Translations under genes and position numbers: made by a program
Part shown: piece by piece, positions 1-8,984 of the stretch
Position numbering within the stretch: the first letter of the stretch is position 1
Layout of the letters: each line of letters starts with the position of its first letter
Assembly: GCA_964572725.1 (NCBI GenBank)
Contig: CAZNFW010000002.1
Span: forward strand, 50,947-114,946
Origin: Rosettibacter sp964572725
Lineage (GTDB): Bacteria > Bacteroidota > Ignavibacteria > Ignavibacteriales > Melioribacteraceae
Length of the DNA: 64,000 bases
Direction: 5' to 3'
The notes under the pieces: model-generated
The model's database searches: none
Seen by the model: the letters and a program-made list of their open reading frames with translations, nothing else
What the model was told of the DNA's origin: nothing

Positions 1-2
1 AG

Positions 3-50
3 CTTTCGGCAATTTATGGATTGCTTTTTGCAGTTGGTATTCTTTTATGA
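3..50 (+). CDS. C-terminal end of a membrane protein, probably MenA (partial)
   Basis: The first 15 codons in this frame are hydrophobic (LSAIYGLLFAVGILL) and end in TGA at 48-50, overlapping the menC start as ATGA. A hydrophobic tail coupled to menC and menE fits the last membrane helix of 1,4-dihydroxy-2-naphthoate prenyltransferase (MenA, UbiA family), which often sits just before menC in this group. Only the tail is in the window, so the identity is inference from context. Confidence 0.45.
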   Translation, partial: LSAIYGLLFAVGILL

Positions 51-1105
51 TATTAAATGAAATTAAATATTTCCTTTTTTCACTCCCGCTTAAAACTGAA
101 TTTAAAAATTCATCTAACTCGTTTGATAAAAGAGAAGGAATTATTATAAAAGCAGTTGATGAGAAAAAAAATATTACTTACGGCGAAGCATCTCCACTTC
201 CAAATTTTAGCCGCGAATCCTTAAAGGAAATTGAAGAAGAAATAAAATATATTTCTAAAAAAGAAATATTTCTAAATGATGATATTGAAAATGCAAGATT
301 ACAAATAAATAATTTGTCAGATTTGAATTCATTGAGATTTGCTTTTGAACAGATTTATTTGAATTTACTTTTTATTAGAAAATCAAAACAAATAGATTTT
401 CTTTCGAATAAATCAAAAAAAGAAATATTGATAAATGCAGTTCTAGATATTTCAGAACCTAAATTCATTATCAATGAGATTCAAAAAAAATATAATCAAG
501 GTTACAGAACTTTTAAGATAAAGATAGGAAGAGAAAATTTTGCAAATGATTTTTCTTTATTGGAATTAGTTCACAAAATGTTTGGAAATAAAATTGTTGT
601 TCGTCTTGATGCAAATGGAAAGTGGAATTATGAAGAAGCAAGAAATTATCTTAAGAAGTTAGAAAAATTTGAAATAGAATTTATTGAAGAACCATGTTCG
701 GAATTGATATGCAATTTAGAACTGTCAAAAGAATCTAAAATTAAAATAGCTCTTGATGAATCTTTGAAAAATTATGATGATGCCAGAAATATTATTGATA
801 AGAGCCAGATTAATTTTATTGTAGTAAAACCAATGATTTATGGAAGTGTGTTTGATTCAATAGAATTAATTAATTATGCAGAGAAAAATAAAAAGTGTGT
901 AATTATCTCATCATCATTTGAGACTTCAATTGGGAAAAGTGGATTGGTATTTATTGCATCTAATGTTTCCCATTCGCATGCTCACGGATTGGATACTTCT
1001 GATTTCTTTGAACAAAATATTTGTTATGATTATTATGAAATTAAGAACGGAAAAATTAACTTCGAATTAAAAGATTTTCCTCCCAGATTTGATTTACAGA
1101 TATGA
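47..1105 (+). CDS. menC: o-succinylbenzoate synthase (MenC)
   Basis: Enolase-superfamily dehydratase that converts SHCHC to o-succinylbenzoate in cytoplasmic menaquinone synthesis. The 352-residue length fits the family. Visible active-site residues are the KIKIG pair (Lys157, Lys159), the metal ligands Asp188 (RLDAN), Glu214 (FIEEP) and Asp237 (ALDES), and Lys261 (VVKPM). It overlaps the upstream membrane-protein tail by ATGA (47-50) and menE by another ATGA (1102-1105), so the three genes look translationally coupled. Enolase-family relatives such as dipeptide epimerase share the fold, but the menE neighbour settles the call. Confidence 0.9.
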   Translation: MILNEIKYFLFSLPLKTEFKNSSNSFDKREGIIIKAVDEKKNITYGEASPLPNFSRESLKEIEEEIKYISKKEIFLNDDIENARLQINNLSDLNSLRFAFEQIYLNLLFIRKSKQIDFLSNKSKKEILINAVLDISEPKFIINEIQKKYNQGYRTFKIKIGRENFANDFSLLELVHKMFGNKIVVRLDANGKWNYEEARNYLKKLEKFEIEFIEEPCSELICNLELSKESKIKIALDESLKNYDDARNIIDKSQINFIVVKPMIYGSVFDSIELINYAEKNKKCVIISSSFETSIGKSGLVFIASNVSHSHAHGLDTSDFFEQNICYDYYEIKNGKINFELKDFPPRFDLQI

Positions 1106-2571
1106 TTACAATTTCAAACAAACATCACTGGCTTATTGAACAAAGCAAATCAGAATCGCAGTTATCTGCGATAATTACTTATACCGAAAAAATTGATTAC
1201 AAGCAATATTTCGGAAAATCATTTCAATACTTCTGCCGATTATCTGATATTGGAATTAAGAAAGGTAACAGAGTTGGAATACTTTTAAATAATTCAAAAG
1301 AATTTTTGTTTTTGATAAACGCTGTCTGGTTTTGCGGAGCTACATCCGTTCCTTTGAACATTAGATTAACTGAAAATGAATTAATACAGCAAATAAAAAA
1401 CATTGGAATATCTTTTCTTATTATTGATGATAAACTGTGCAATTTTACAACAGAAATATCTGGTAAGATTGTTTTTTTGTCAGAATTAAATCAATTAATC
1501 TCTAATCCTGAAAATTATTTTATAGAAGATTTTGATATAAATCGTGATGCACTTATAATGTTTACATCTGGCAGCACAGGAAAATCAAAGGCTGTAGTTC
1601 ATACATTTAAAAGCATTTATGAGAGCACTGCAGTATTGGATGAATTTATAGATTTAAAAGTTGATGATATCTGGCTTGCATCACTTCCTTTTTATCATAT
1701 TGGCGGGTTTATGATTTTTTGCCGCTCTTTAATTTCGAAAAGTAAAATAGTAATTCCTGATTCACTAAAATATGATGACATTAAAAAAGCAATTCAAAAA
1801 TTTGAGCCAACACATATTTCATTTGTTTCGACAACACTTTACAGATTGACTGAAGAAAAATTTAAACCAAAGAAAAATATAAAATATGTATTTCTTGGCG
1901 GCGGACCTATTGATACTTCTTTGTGTGATAATGCAATTAAAAACGGATGGAACATTGTAAAAGTTTATGGTTCAACAGAAACATGTTCAATGATTACTGC
2001 ATTAAAAAGTAAAGATTATATCTTAAAACCAGAATCAGCAGGAAAGCCGCTGAAAAATGTTGAAATAAAAATTATTGGAAATAATGATGAGTTTCTTAAA
2101 GCAAATGAAAAAGGTGAAATTGCAGTAAAAAGTAAAACATTGTTTAAAGAATATATCACTTCGGAAAGCAAAGGAAGATTTATTGATGATTATTTTTTAA
2201 CAGGTGATTACGGATGGCTTGATGAAGATGGTTATCTTTATGTTGACTCCCGAAGAGAAGATATTATTATTACAGGCGGCGAAAATGTAAGTATAAAAGA
2301 AGTCGAAAATGCAATTAAACAGCTTAAGGAAATTAAAGATGTATTTGTGTTTCCTGAAATGGACAAAGAGTGGGGACAATCAATTTCCGCTGCAATTGTG
2401 TTGAATGAAGAAATAAGTCTGTCAGAAATTAAAGCAAAATTAATTTCTTACATCGCTTCATATAAAATTCCAAAACAATTTTATTTTGTAAATGAAATTC
2501 CAAGAACAGAATTGGGAAAGATTGACAAAGAGAAACTAATAAGATTAATTAATAAGCTAAAGACTGGGTGA
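1102..2571 (+). CDS. menE: o-succinylbenzoate-CoA ligase (MenE)
   Basis: Adenylate-forming (ANL) enzyme that activates o-succinylbenzoate with ATP and CoA in menaquinone synthesis. The P-loop TSGSTGKSK lies at about residues 155-163. It is followed by VYGSTET, then the hinge region LTGDYGWLDEDG with RREDIIITGGENV, and the C-terminal catalytic lysine in RTELGKIDK (Lys473). At 489 residues it is full length. It starts inside the menC stop codon (ATGA) and ends 14 bases before the convergent response-regulator gene. The menC linkage separates it from other acyl-CoA synthetases. Confidence 0.9.
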   Translation: MITISNKHHWLIEQSKSESQLSAIITYTEKIDYKQYFGKSFQYFCRLSDIGIKKGNRVGILLNNSKEFLFLINAVWFCGATSVPLNIRLTENELIQQIKNIGISFLIIDDKLCNFTTEISGKIVFLSELNQLISNPENYFIEDFDINRDALIMFTSGSTGKSKAVVHTFKSIYESTAVLDEFIDLKVDDIWLASLPFYHIGGFMIFCRSLISKSKIVIPDSLKYDDIKKAIQKFEPTHISFVSTTLYRLTEEKFKPKKNIKYVFLGGGPIDTSLCDNAIKNGWNIVKVYGSTETCSMITALKSKDYILKPESAGKPLKNVEIKIIGNNDEFLKANEKGEIAVKSKTLFKEYITSESKGRFIDDYFLTGDYGWLDEDGYLYVDSRREDIIITGGENVSIKEVENAIKQLKEIKDVFVFPEMDKEWGQSISAAIVLNEEISLSEIKAKLISYIASYKIPKQFYFVNEIPRTELGKIDKEKLIRLINKLKTG

Positions 2572-2584
2572 GTTCAAAAAAATT

Positions 2585-3268
2585 TTAATTGCTGTCTGTC
2601 TCTTTATTTTCTGCTTCAAGGTCTATAAGATGCAGGTCATTAACATAAGGTGTTAAAACAGGCTTCTTGATTGAACCAAGTTTTTCAAGAACTTTTACAA
2701 TATCATTGGCAGCTTTTTCAATAAACTCAATTCTTTTTAAGATTGATTCTTTTGAAAAACTTTCTTTTGAAAGTTCTCTTCTGATTGCGGCAGTTGAAAG
2801 ATTAATTAATGTGAGCGGCTGTTTAATTTCATGATTGGCTGTTGTTACAGTTGCAGCGAATGTTTTTATTTTTTCAATTTCTATTAAGAATTTATTTGTT
2901 TCACTAAAACGCAAAGCGGATTTTATTCTTGCAATTAATTCAGTTTTATTAAAAGGTTTTTTGATGTAGTCAAATGCTCCAGCTTGCAAACCTTCTTTCA
3001 GGTTTTCTGCTTCTGTAAGTGCTGTTAAAAGAATTATTGGAATTTGTTTTGTATCTTCTCTTGAAGTAAGAGTTCTGCAAACATCATAGCCGGAAATTCC
3101 CGGCATCATAATATCAAGAAGAATTAAATCGGGTTTTTCTTCTATTGCTTTTTGAATTCCCATTTGACCATCATAAGCTTTTATTACTTCAAAGCCTTCC
3201 TGTTCAAGCCTGTCCTGAATTAAAAATACATTGTCCGGATAATCATCGATAACTAAAATTTTCTTCAT
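2585..3268 (-). CDS. Receiver protein with C-terminal DHp-like helical domain, no ATPase domain
   Basis: The N-terminal receiver domain (about residues 1-120) has the acidic pair DD8-9, phospho-acceptor Asp52 (LLDIMMPG) and Lys104 (KKPF). Residues 125-205 form a helical segment with a histidine-kinase H-box-like motif, ANHEIKQPLTLINLS, with His146. The protein then stops at 227 residues with no N, G1 or G2 box of a HATPase. It begins 4 bases after the hybrid kinase gene, in the same operon, so the kinase is the likely partner. It could be a phosphotransfer intermediate or a dimerising receiver; which one is inference. Confidence 0.75.
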   Translation of the reverse strand: MKKILVIDDYPDNVFLIQDRLEQEGFEVIKAYDGQMGIQKAIEEKPDLILLDIMMPGISGYDVCRTLTSREDTKQIPIILLTALTEAENLKEGLQAGAFDYIKKPFNKTELIARIKSALRFSETNKFLIEIEKIKTFAATVTTANHEIKQPLTLINLSTAAIRRELSKESFSKESILKRIEFIEKAANDIVKVLEKLGSIKKPVLTPYVNDLHLIDLEAENKETDSN

Positions 3269-3272
3269 TGTA

Positions 3273-6200
3273 TTAAAATACTTTTACTTTGAGATAAGTA
3301 TTAATTTTTAAAGATATTGTTGATGAATCAACGGGTTTTGTAACTAAATCATTAAAACCATTTTTTTCAATTACTTCTTTATTTTCAAGCATTGCATAAG
3401 CGGTAAGAGCTATTACAGGAATTTTTGCTGTTCTGCTGCTTGAACGAATTCTTTTTATGGTTTCAAAACCGTCCATTGTTGGCATCATTATGTCTAAGAA
3501 AATTAAATCAGGTAAAATGTGATTAAGCATTAATAAACATTCCATTCCATTGTGAGCATAAACCGGACTGCAGTTTAATTTTTTCAGCAATTCTCCAATT
3601 GTAAATAATGTATCTTCATCGTCGTCAACAATCATTATAGTAGGTTTTAATGAATCGTGAATTGATTCTCGTTTTCGTGGTGAAGATTCAATTATTAGAT
3701 TAAGTCTTTTATTTGCTTCGCTGTCATCTATTTGTAATCTGTCTTTAATGAATTTTAATATATCAAGAGGATGATTTTTTTCTCTGAGTGTTATTGCATT
3801 GAAAGTTTTTGTTAAATCTTTTTGTTCGTCTTCCGAGAAATTTTGAGGAAGCAGAAAAACAAGATGCGTGTTTTTTGTAAACTTGTTCTGCCTTAACAAC
3901 GAACTGAATAAAAGTGCATCTGATTTGAACGACTCTACATCAATTAAAAATACCTGCACTTTGCTGTAATCAATTAATGACATGGATGATTCAAGAGAAT
4001 TTCTATAATCAAAGTCTATGGTTTTCGATAAGGTTTCTTTAATAATTTCATATTCTTCTTTTTTGTAACCAGTATAAATTATTTTATCAATATTTTTATT
4101 TGTGAACGATTGAATATGTTCAACTAAATTTTTTAAAATATTTTCTGTTACAGGTTTGATTAAAAAGTCAAAAACATTTGGAGCCCATCCAACTTTTTCA
4201 TTTTCAATAACATTATAAATTATTATAGGAGCTTCCTGCTGAGAAGAATTTTTTCTAATATCTGCAATTAACTGCCATATGTTATAATCGTTAATTTGTG
4301 AATTGATAATTATTGAACTGAACTTTTGACTGTTAATAATTTCAAGACTTTGCTTGCCGCTTTCACAAATAGTAATTAGATAATTATAAGTTTTTAAATA
4401 ATCTTTTACGAGTTTATTTGCATTTTCACTGCTTCCGATTATCAAAGCAGAAGATTTTTTAGATTCTTCTAAATCATCCTTTATTTTTAAGAAACTGTCA
4501 TCATCCGTTTCTATAATTTCTACAATTATATCATTTAATGTGAATGAAAATTTTGTTCCCTTGCCAACTTGACTTTCAAGCGATAATTTTCCTCCAAGCA
4601 GTTCAACATATCTTTTACAGATTGTAAGTCCAAGACCTGCACCACCATAGTATTTTGAGTTGCTTGGTTCTACTTGTTTGAACTCTGCAAAAATTAATTC
4701 TTTTTTTTCTTCAGGAATTCCAATTCCTGTATCAACAACAGAAAATTTAATCGAATTATTGTCAATCAATTCAATTAATAATTTTACTTCGCCTTTCTCT
4801 GTAAATTTAATTGCATTCATTAAAAGATTAGAAAGTATGTGGTCAAGTTTATTTTTGTCTGTATCGAGCAAAATATTTTTTCTTCTTGGTGCTTCGATAG
4901 AAAATTTTAAATTTTTGTCATCTGCAGGAATTTCGAAGTTTTGTTTTAATTCTTCAATTAATTCGCTTAATAAAAACTTTTCTTTTTTGACTTCAATCTT
5001 TCCAGATTCAAGTCTTGAGAATTCCAGTATATTCGTGATTAATCTTAATAATTTTTTTCCGTTGCGATAGACAATATTTAGTTTTTCATTAAACTTTGGA
5101 TTGGAATAAGAATCTTTTAATAAAAGCTCAGTTAAACCAAGAATTGAAATCAATGGGGTTCTCAATTCATGAGACATGCTTGCAAGGAACTGTGACTTTA
5201 CTTTTGTTAATTCAATTGCTTTGAGTCTTTGTCTTTCGAGTTCTTCAGCTTTTTCTCTAAGCTGATTATGAAGTTCCTTTAATTGCTCGTTCTGTTGAAT
5301 TATTTGCTTGTTCTGTTTCTGATATTCTTCGTTTAATCTTTTTAATTCTGTAATGTAATTTTCAAGCTGTTCAAGCGAAATAGCATTTATTAATCCAATT
5401 GCTAAATGTTCCTGAATATTGTCAAGATAATTTTTAACACCGTTTTGAGGAATATTTTCAGATGCAAGCTCGAGTATAGCTATTGGTTCTTTGTTATATA
5501 AAATTGGATAAATCAAAAGATATTTCAATTTTATTGAAGTAAGCCCAGTTTTAATTTCGGGGAAGTTGTTATCAAAAGTAAATTCAATACTTTCTTTTTT
5601 ATCAATTACATTGGAATATAAATCCTGTGATAAATTTGTGTTAATCGAATCTCGATTTATTCCGTAAGATGAAGTTAATCTTGGGGTTCTATTTTCTATT
5701 ACATAGAGTAATCCAAATGAACAATTAGTTGCTTTTATAATTTTTGAGAGTGCTGCTTCAGATACCTGCTTTAGTGTAGGATTTTGATTAATGAGTTTTA
5801 TGAATTCAGTATATTCTTTTTCAATGTCTTCTTTCTTTTTAATTACATCAAGCATTTTATTGAATGCTTTTCCAAGATTTCCGATTTCATCATTTGAAAT
5901 TATTGTAACACGATGTTCAAGATTTCCTTTAGTTGTAATTTCAGTGGCTTCGCTTAATAATGTAAGCTGTTTCCTAAATTTGTAAGTGAATAAAAGAACG
6001 AAAATAAATGTAAGAGCACTCCCCGCAGCAACAATTAAAATAACTACATTTCTTAAAGTGTTTCTAAAATCTGCTGCTTCTTCAAAGGATGTGAAAATTA
6101 TAAAGTTTAGTTTTCCTGCAGGAGTTAAAATTTGTCTTGGAGTATAAAGCGAAGCTTTAAAGTCGGCATTATCAATTTGTTCATTATAAATATCATAATT

Positions 6201-6788
6201 GTTTTTGAATTTTAAATTCTGTATAGAATGATTTAATGCAGGAATAAATTTCTGATTCTTGTCAGGATTAGAAATTTCGTATAGTTGATTATCTATTATT
6301 AATGCAATATCGGCTCTGATTTTTTCAGAAATCTTATTAAGAAAATTAGAATCAATAACTTTTCCGTAATAAATTGTCTCGTTGTTGTCAATCCTTGAAA
6401 AACTTAAAACAACATTTGGATTATCTTCAAAAAATTTTTTAATTGAACTTGAAGTCAGGTTGAGGCTTACGTTGTTATTTTTTTTGAATTGATTAATATT
6501 AATTAAAGAATCGTTTTCTAAGGTAAAAAGAAAATCTATGCTGGTTGAATCTAAATTTATTGTTTTAAAACTTTTTGTTGAAGGAGAAATTTTTTTGAAG
6601 TCATATTCAACTTGCTGGAGTGATGTTTCAAAAACAAATATAAAATCATTTGTTGAATTTGATATTGATTGTGATTGATATCTTGTAAGAAGACTATCTG
6701 TAAGTGAATAATAAATTACAGCAGAAGCAGCAGAAGTAACAACAACAATAATGAATGAAAATAATATCAGTTTGGTATTCAGTTTCAT
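3273..6788 (-). CDS. Hybrid sensor histidine kinase (HAMP-GAF-HisKA-HATPase-REC x3)
   Basis: Membrane-bound sensor kinase of 1171 residues. It has an N-terminal TM helix (8-28), a periplasmic sensor region, a second TM near 245-268, a HAMP segment, a GAF-like domain (335-475) and a coiled coil. The HisKA domain has SMSHELRTPL (His near 540). The HATPase has NLLMNAIKFTE, VDTGIGIPEE and GGAGLGLTI. Three receiver-like domains follow. The first lacks an aspartate at the usual strand-3 position (IIINSQINDY), the second is divergent but keeps one (VFLIDVESF), and only the last (LIFLDIMMPTMDG, about residue 1097) looks canonical. The gene lies 62 bases after the secretin gene, so it may sense pilus or surface state; its ligand is unknown. 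Confidence 0.85.
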   Translation of the reverse strand: MKLNTKLILFSFIIVVVTSAASAVIYYSLTDSLLTRYQSQSISNSTNDFIFVFETSLQQVEYDFKKISPSTKSFKTINLDSTSIDFLFTLENDSLININQFKKNNNVSLNLTSSSIKKFFEDNPNVVLSFSRIDNNETIYYGKVIDSNFLNKISEKIRADIALIIDNQLYEISNPDKNQKFIPALNHSIQNLKFKNNYDIYNEQIDNADFKASLYTPRQILTPAGKLNFIIFTSFEEAADFRNTLRNVVILIVAAGSALTFIFVLLFTYKFRKQLTLLSEATEITTKGNLEHRVTIISNDEIGNLGKAFNKMLDVIKKKEDIEKEYTEFIKLINQNPTLKQVSEAALSKIIKATNCSFGLLYVIENRTPRLTSSYGINRDSINTNLSQDLYSNVIDKKESIEFTFDNNFPEIKTGLTSIKLKYLLIYPILYNKEPIAILELASENIPQNGVKNYLDNIQEHLAIGLINAISLEQLENYITELKRLNEEYQKQNKQIIQQNEQLKELHNQLREKAEELERQRLKAIELTKVKSQFLASMSHELRTPLISILGLTELLLKDSYSNPKFNEKLNIVYRNGKKLLRLITNILEFSRLESGKIEVKKEKFLLSELIEELKQNFEIPADDKNLKFSIEAPRRKNILLDTDKNKLDHILSNLLMNAIKFTEKGEVKLLIELIDNNSIKFSVVDTGIGIPEEKKELIFAEFKQVEPSNSKYYGGAGLGLTICKRYVELLGGKLSLESQVGKGTKFSFTLNDIIVEIIETDDDSFLKIKDDLEESKKSSALIIGSSENANKLVKDYLKTYNYLITICESGKQSLEIINSQKFSSIIINSQINDYNIWQLIADIRKNSSQQEAPIIIYNVIENEKVGWAPNVFDFLIKPVTENILKNLVEHIQSFTNKNIDKIIYTGYKKEEYEIIKETLSKTIDFDYRNSLESSMSLIDYSKVQVFLIDVESFKSDALLFSSLLRQNKFTKNTHLVFLLPQNFSEDEQKDLTKTFNAITLREKNHPLDILKFIKDRLQIDDSEANKRLNLIIESSPRKRESIHDSLKPTIMIVDDDEDTLFTIGELLKKLNCSPVYAHNGMECLLMLNHILPDLIFLDIMMPTMDGFETIKRIRSSSRTAKIPVIALTAYAMLENKEVIEKNGFNDLVTKPVDSSTISLKINTYLKVKVF

Positions 6789-6850
6789 AATTTCTTAAAG
6801 TCATAAATTATTGCTGCTTTATTCGTTAGAATAAAAGTCAAATATTATAA

Positions 6851-8095
6851 TTACTTTTCGTTTTCTTTTTTAATCTCGGATTCTTTTTTGTAATTATCCA
6901 TTGCTTCGATATTTTTCTTGAGCTCTTGTTTTAATATGCCGCCTTCTTTCTTTGTAGATATTCTTTCTTTGAGAGGAGGCAGAATTTCTGCTTTAATTAG
7001 TATAATTATTTCTTTAGTTGTAATAGTTTTTTGGTCGTAACCAAATATATATTTTAAGCCAAAGAACCACCATGGCAAATCTTTTAATATTGGTACACCA
7101 CGTCTGTCAACACTTTCTTCATTAAGGAATAATCCACCGATTGCAGTTTCTTCGCCATCGAGAAGTAAAACATTTGTTTCTGCAGCAGTCTTTCTGATTT
7201 CTGTTGTTATTGTCCCTGGAATTGCAGAACTTCTTTCGACTTTTAATTTCATATAGACATAATCAATTCCGTCTTCATTGTAAATGTAAGGCGTTACTTC
7301 GATGATTGTTCCTGTTGAATAAAATCTGTCTATTAAGTTACCTGCAAAGTCTCTTTCTTTAATTGAAATGTCAGAACCAACTTGAGTTCTGCCTTTTACG
7401 CCATTTACTGTGCTGATAGTAGGTCTTGAAATAATTTTACCTAAGTTTTCTGTTTCAAAGAATCTGAATAGGGAAGTAGCATCGCCTTCAAATTTACCCA
7501 TTTCGAACTGTGATTTTGATTCCAGACTAAATTCCGGCGGCTTCTGTTGTATTTGAGTTGTTGTTCCACCTTGCTGCTGTGTTTGTTCTTGAAGTGTAAC
7601 AAGTTTTCCGCCAATGGACAATCCGCTTCTGGAAAGCAGAAATTCCCAGTTAATTCCGCGTTCTCTCATTTCTGCTACATTTGCTTCGAACAGAAGAGCA
7701 GATATTCTAACTTCTCTTTCGTCTACAGGTGCATAAACATCTTTGGCAAGCTGAGCTTTTGGTTCTTCTTTTTTCTTAACAATTATGGTAGACTCAGTTT
7801 CTTCCAGCGTTAAATTATTATATTGAACAATTATGAAAAGAGCTTTCTTATATTGAATTTTATTTAATTCAACACCAATTGGAGAAGTTATATCTACAGT
7901 TGATACAATTTTTTTTCCGGTGATTTTCTGGCTAACTGCACTAAGCACTTCAATTGCTTGATTAAAAGGAATATTTTCAGAAAGAGTAACTAATTCTTCG
8001 GGGTTAACATATCCCTTTAGTTTTTCCTGCAAATCAATTTGAGCATCAACTTTGCTCAATATAATTATTAGCAAAAGAAAAATTAACTTTTTCAT
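6851..8095 (-). CDS. Short secretin (PilQ/GspD-like outer membrane channel)
   Basis: Secretin-family protein of 414 residues expected to form the outer-membrane gate of a type IV pilus or type II secretion machine. A signal peptide ends near residue 18. A short N0/STN-like region (about 40-110) is followed by a linker and the beta-barrel secretin domain. Typical landmarks are VRISALLFEANVAEMRERG, ISRPTISTVNGVKG, the VERSSAIPGT turn and the closing KEIIILIKAEIL. It lacks the long AMIN and extra N-domain array of classical PilQ. It starts one base after the PilO-P-like gene ends and closes the pilus block. Confidence 0.82.
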   Translation of the reverse strand: MKKLIFLLLIIILSKVDAQIDLQEKLKGYVNPEELVTLSENIPFNQAIEVLSAVSQKITGKKIVSTVDITSPIGVELNKIQYKKALFIIVQYNNLTLEETESTIIVKKKEEPKAQLAKDVYAPVDEREVRISALLFEANVAEMRERGINWEFLLSRSGLSIGGKLVTLQEQTQQQGGTTTQIQQKPPEFSLESKSQFEMGKFEGDATSLFRFFETENLGKIISRPTISTVNGVKGRTQVGSDISIKERDFAGNLIDRFYSTGTIIEVTPYIYNEDGIDYVYMKLKVERSSAIPGTITTEIRKTAAETNVLLLDGEETAIGGLFLNEESVDRRGVPILKDLPWWFFGLKYIFGYDQKTITTKEIIILIKAEILPPLKERISTKKEGGILKQELKKNIEAMDNYKKESEIKKENEK

Positions 8096-8096
8096 T

Positions 8097-8984
8097 TTAT
8101 TTACTCTTCTTAATTTCTTTATCGAGTTTTAGTGTTACTGTTTCAATTATCCCACCTTTGTTCAATACAAAACTTACTTCATTTTTGTCGTAATCAATAT
8201 TTGTTAGATAACCGAGATAAACTTTATCACCTTCCCATAATAAAAATGTATTTCCGCTTGCATCAGCTAAAAATGCACCGTCTGGAATTAATGCAAGCAG
8301 TTTTGCATTCTGAACATCGAGCAGTCCTTCTTTGTTTGGCGGTATTTCGTTTCTAATCAGCGGATAGAAAATATCATAAACAGGATTTGCCTGAAGTCTG
8401 TTTTCTGTAAAATCTTTAACATAAAATCTATCATCGTTTGAAAAGTAAACTGCAACTTTGAATTTGAAGGTAACAAGATAATGGGGCATTCCATCTTCAT
8501 CAACTTTGACATTGTTTGTCATCTCAACATTAGAAATTTTCTTGAGCATTTTACTTTCTTCGATTGCATAAATTAAGTGGTTCAAATCGTTGAATTCAGC
8601 AGTTCCACTTAAAGTATAACGATAAATACTCAAAGGATTGCCCTGCTCGGTTTGTTCGTATTCAATGTTAACATAAGAATATGGAGAAAATGAATAAGTA
8701 ACTTGATTTACAAAATCATAAAAACTTGACTGAGAAAGATTATAGGGAACATTGTATTGTCTATTTGCAAGAATTGAATCAAGCTGTGCAACGCGTTTTC
8801 TTAAGTAATTTAATTGTTGTGTTAATGCTTCGGTGTCAAGCTGATAAAGTGTTAATTCTTTTATCTTTTTTTCTCTGTCTTTTATTTTTCCTTTCAGATA
8901 AACATAATTGAACAGCCCGCCAGCTAAAATAATGGCAGCTAAAATAGCAGAGATAATAATTGTATTTTTTAATTTGCTGTTCAT
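8097..8984 (-). CDS. PilO-like / PilP-like fusion protein (type IV pilus alignment complex)
   Basis: Inner-membrane protein of 295 residues. A single TM helix (about 9-29) is followed by a coiled coil (30-75) and an alpha/beta domain (80-200) resembling PilO. The C-terminal region from about residue 215 is predicted beta-rich (LALIPDGAFLADASGN, LWEGDKVYLGYL), as in the PilP domain that links the inner membrane complex to the secretin. The start overlaps the PilM-N stop by ATGA (8981-8984), and the secretin follows immediately. The fusion is my reading of domain order; sequence similarity to PilO and PilP is low in general, so gene order carries much of the weight. Confidence 0.65.
   Translation of the reverse strand: MNSKLKNTIIISAILAAIILAGGLFNYVYLKGKIKDREKKIKELTLYQLDTEALTQQLNYLRKRVAQLDSILANRQYNVPYNLSQSSFYDFVNQVTYSFSPYSYVNIEYEQTEQGNPLSIYRYTLSGTAEFNDLNHLIYAIEESKMLKKISNVEMTNNVKVDEDGMPHYLVTFKFKVAVYFSNDDRFYVKDFTENRLQANPVYDIFYPLIRNEIPPNKEGLLDVQNAKLLALIPDGAFLADASGNTFLLWEGDKVYLGYLTNIDYDKNEVSFVLNKGGIIETVTLKLDKEIKKSK

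Noticed and set aside
4660..5070. Plus-strand frame opposite the hybrid kinase
   Set aside because: Antisense shadow of the HisKA/HATPase region; no independent signals.
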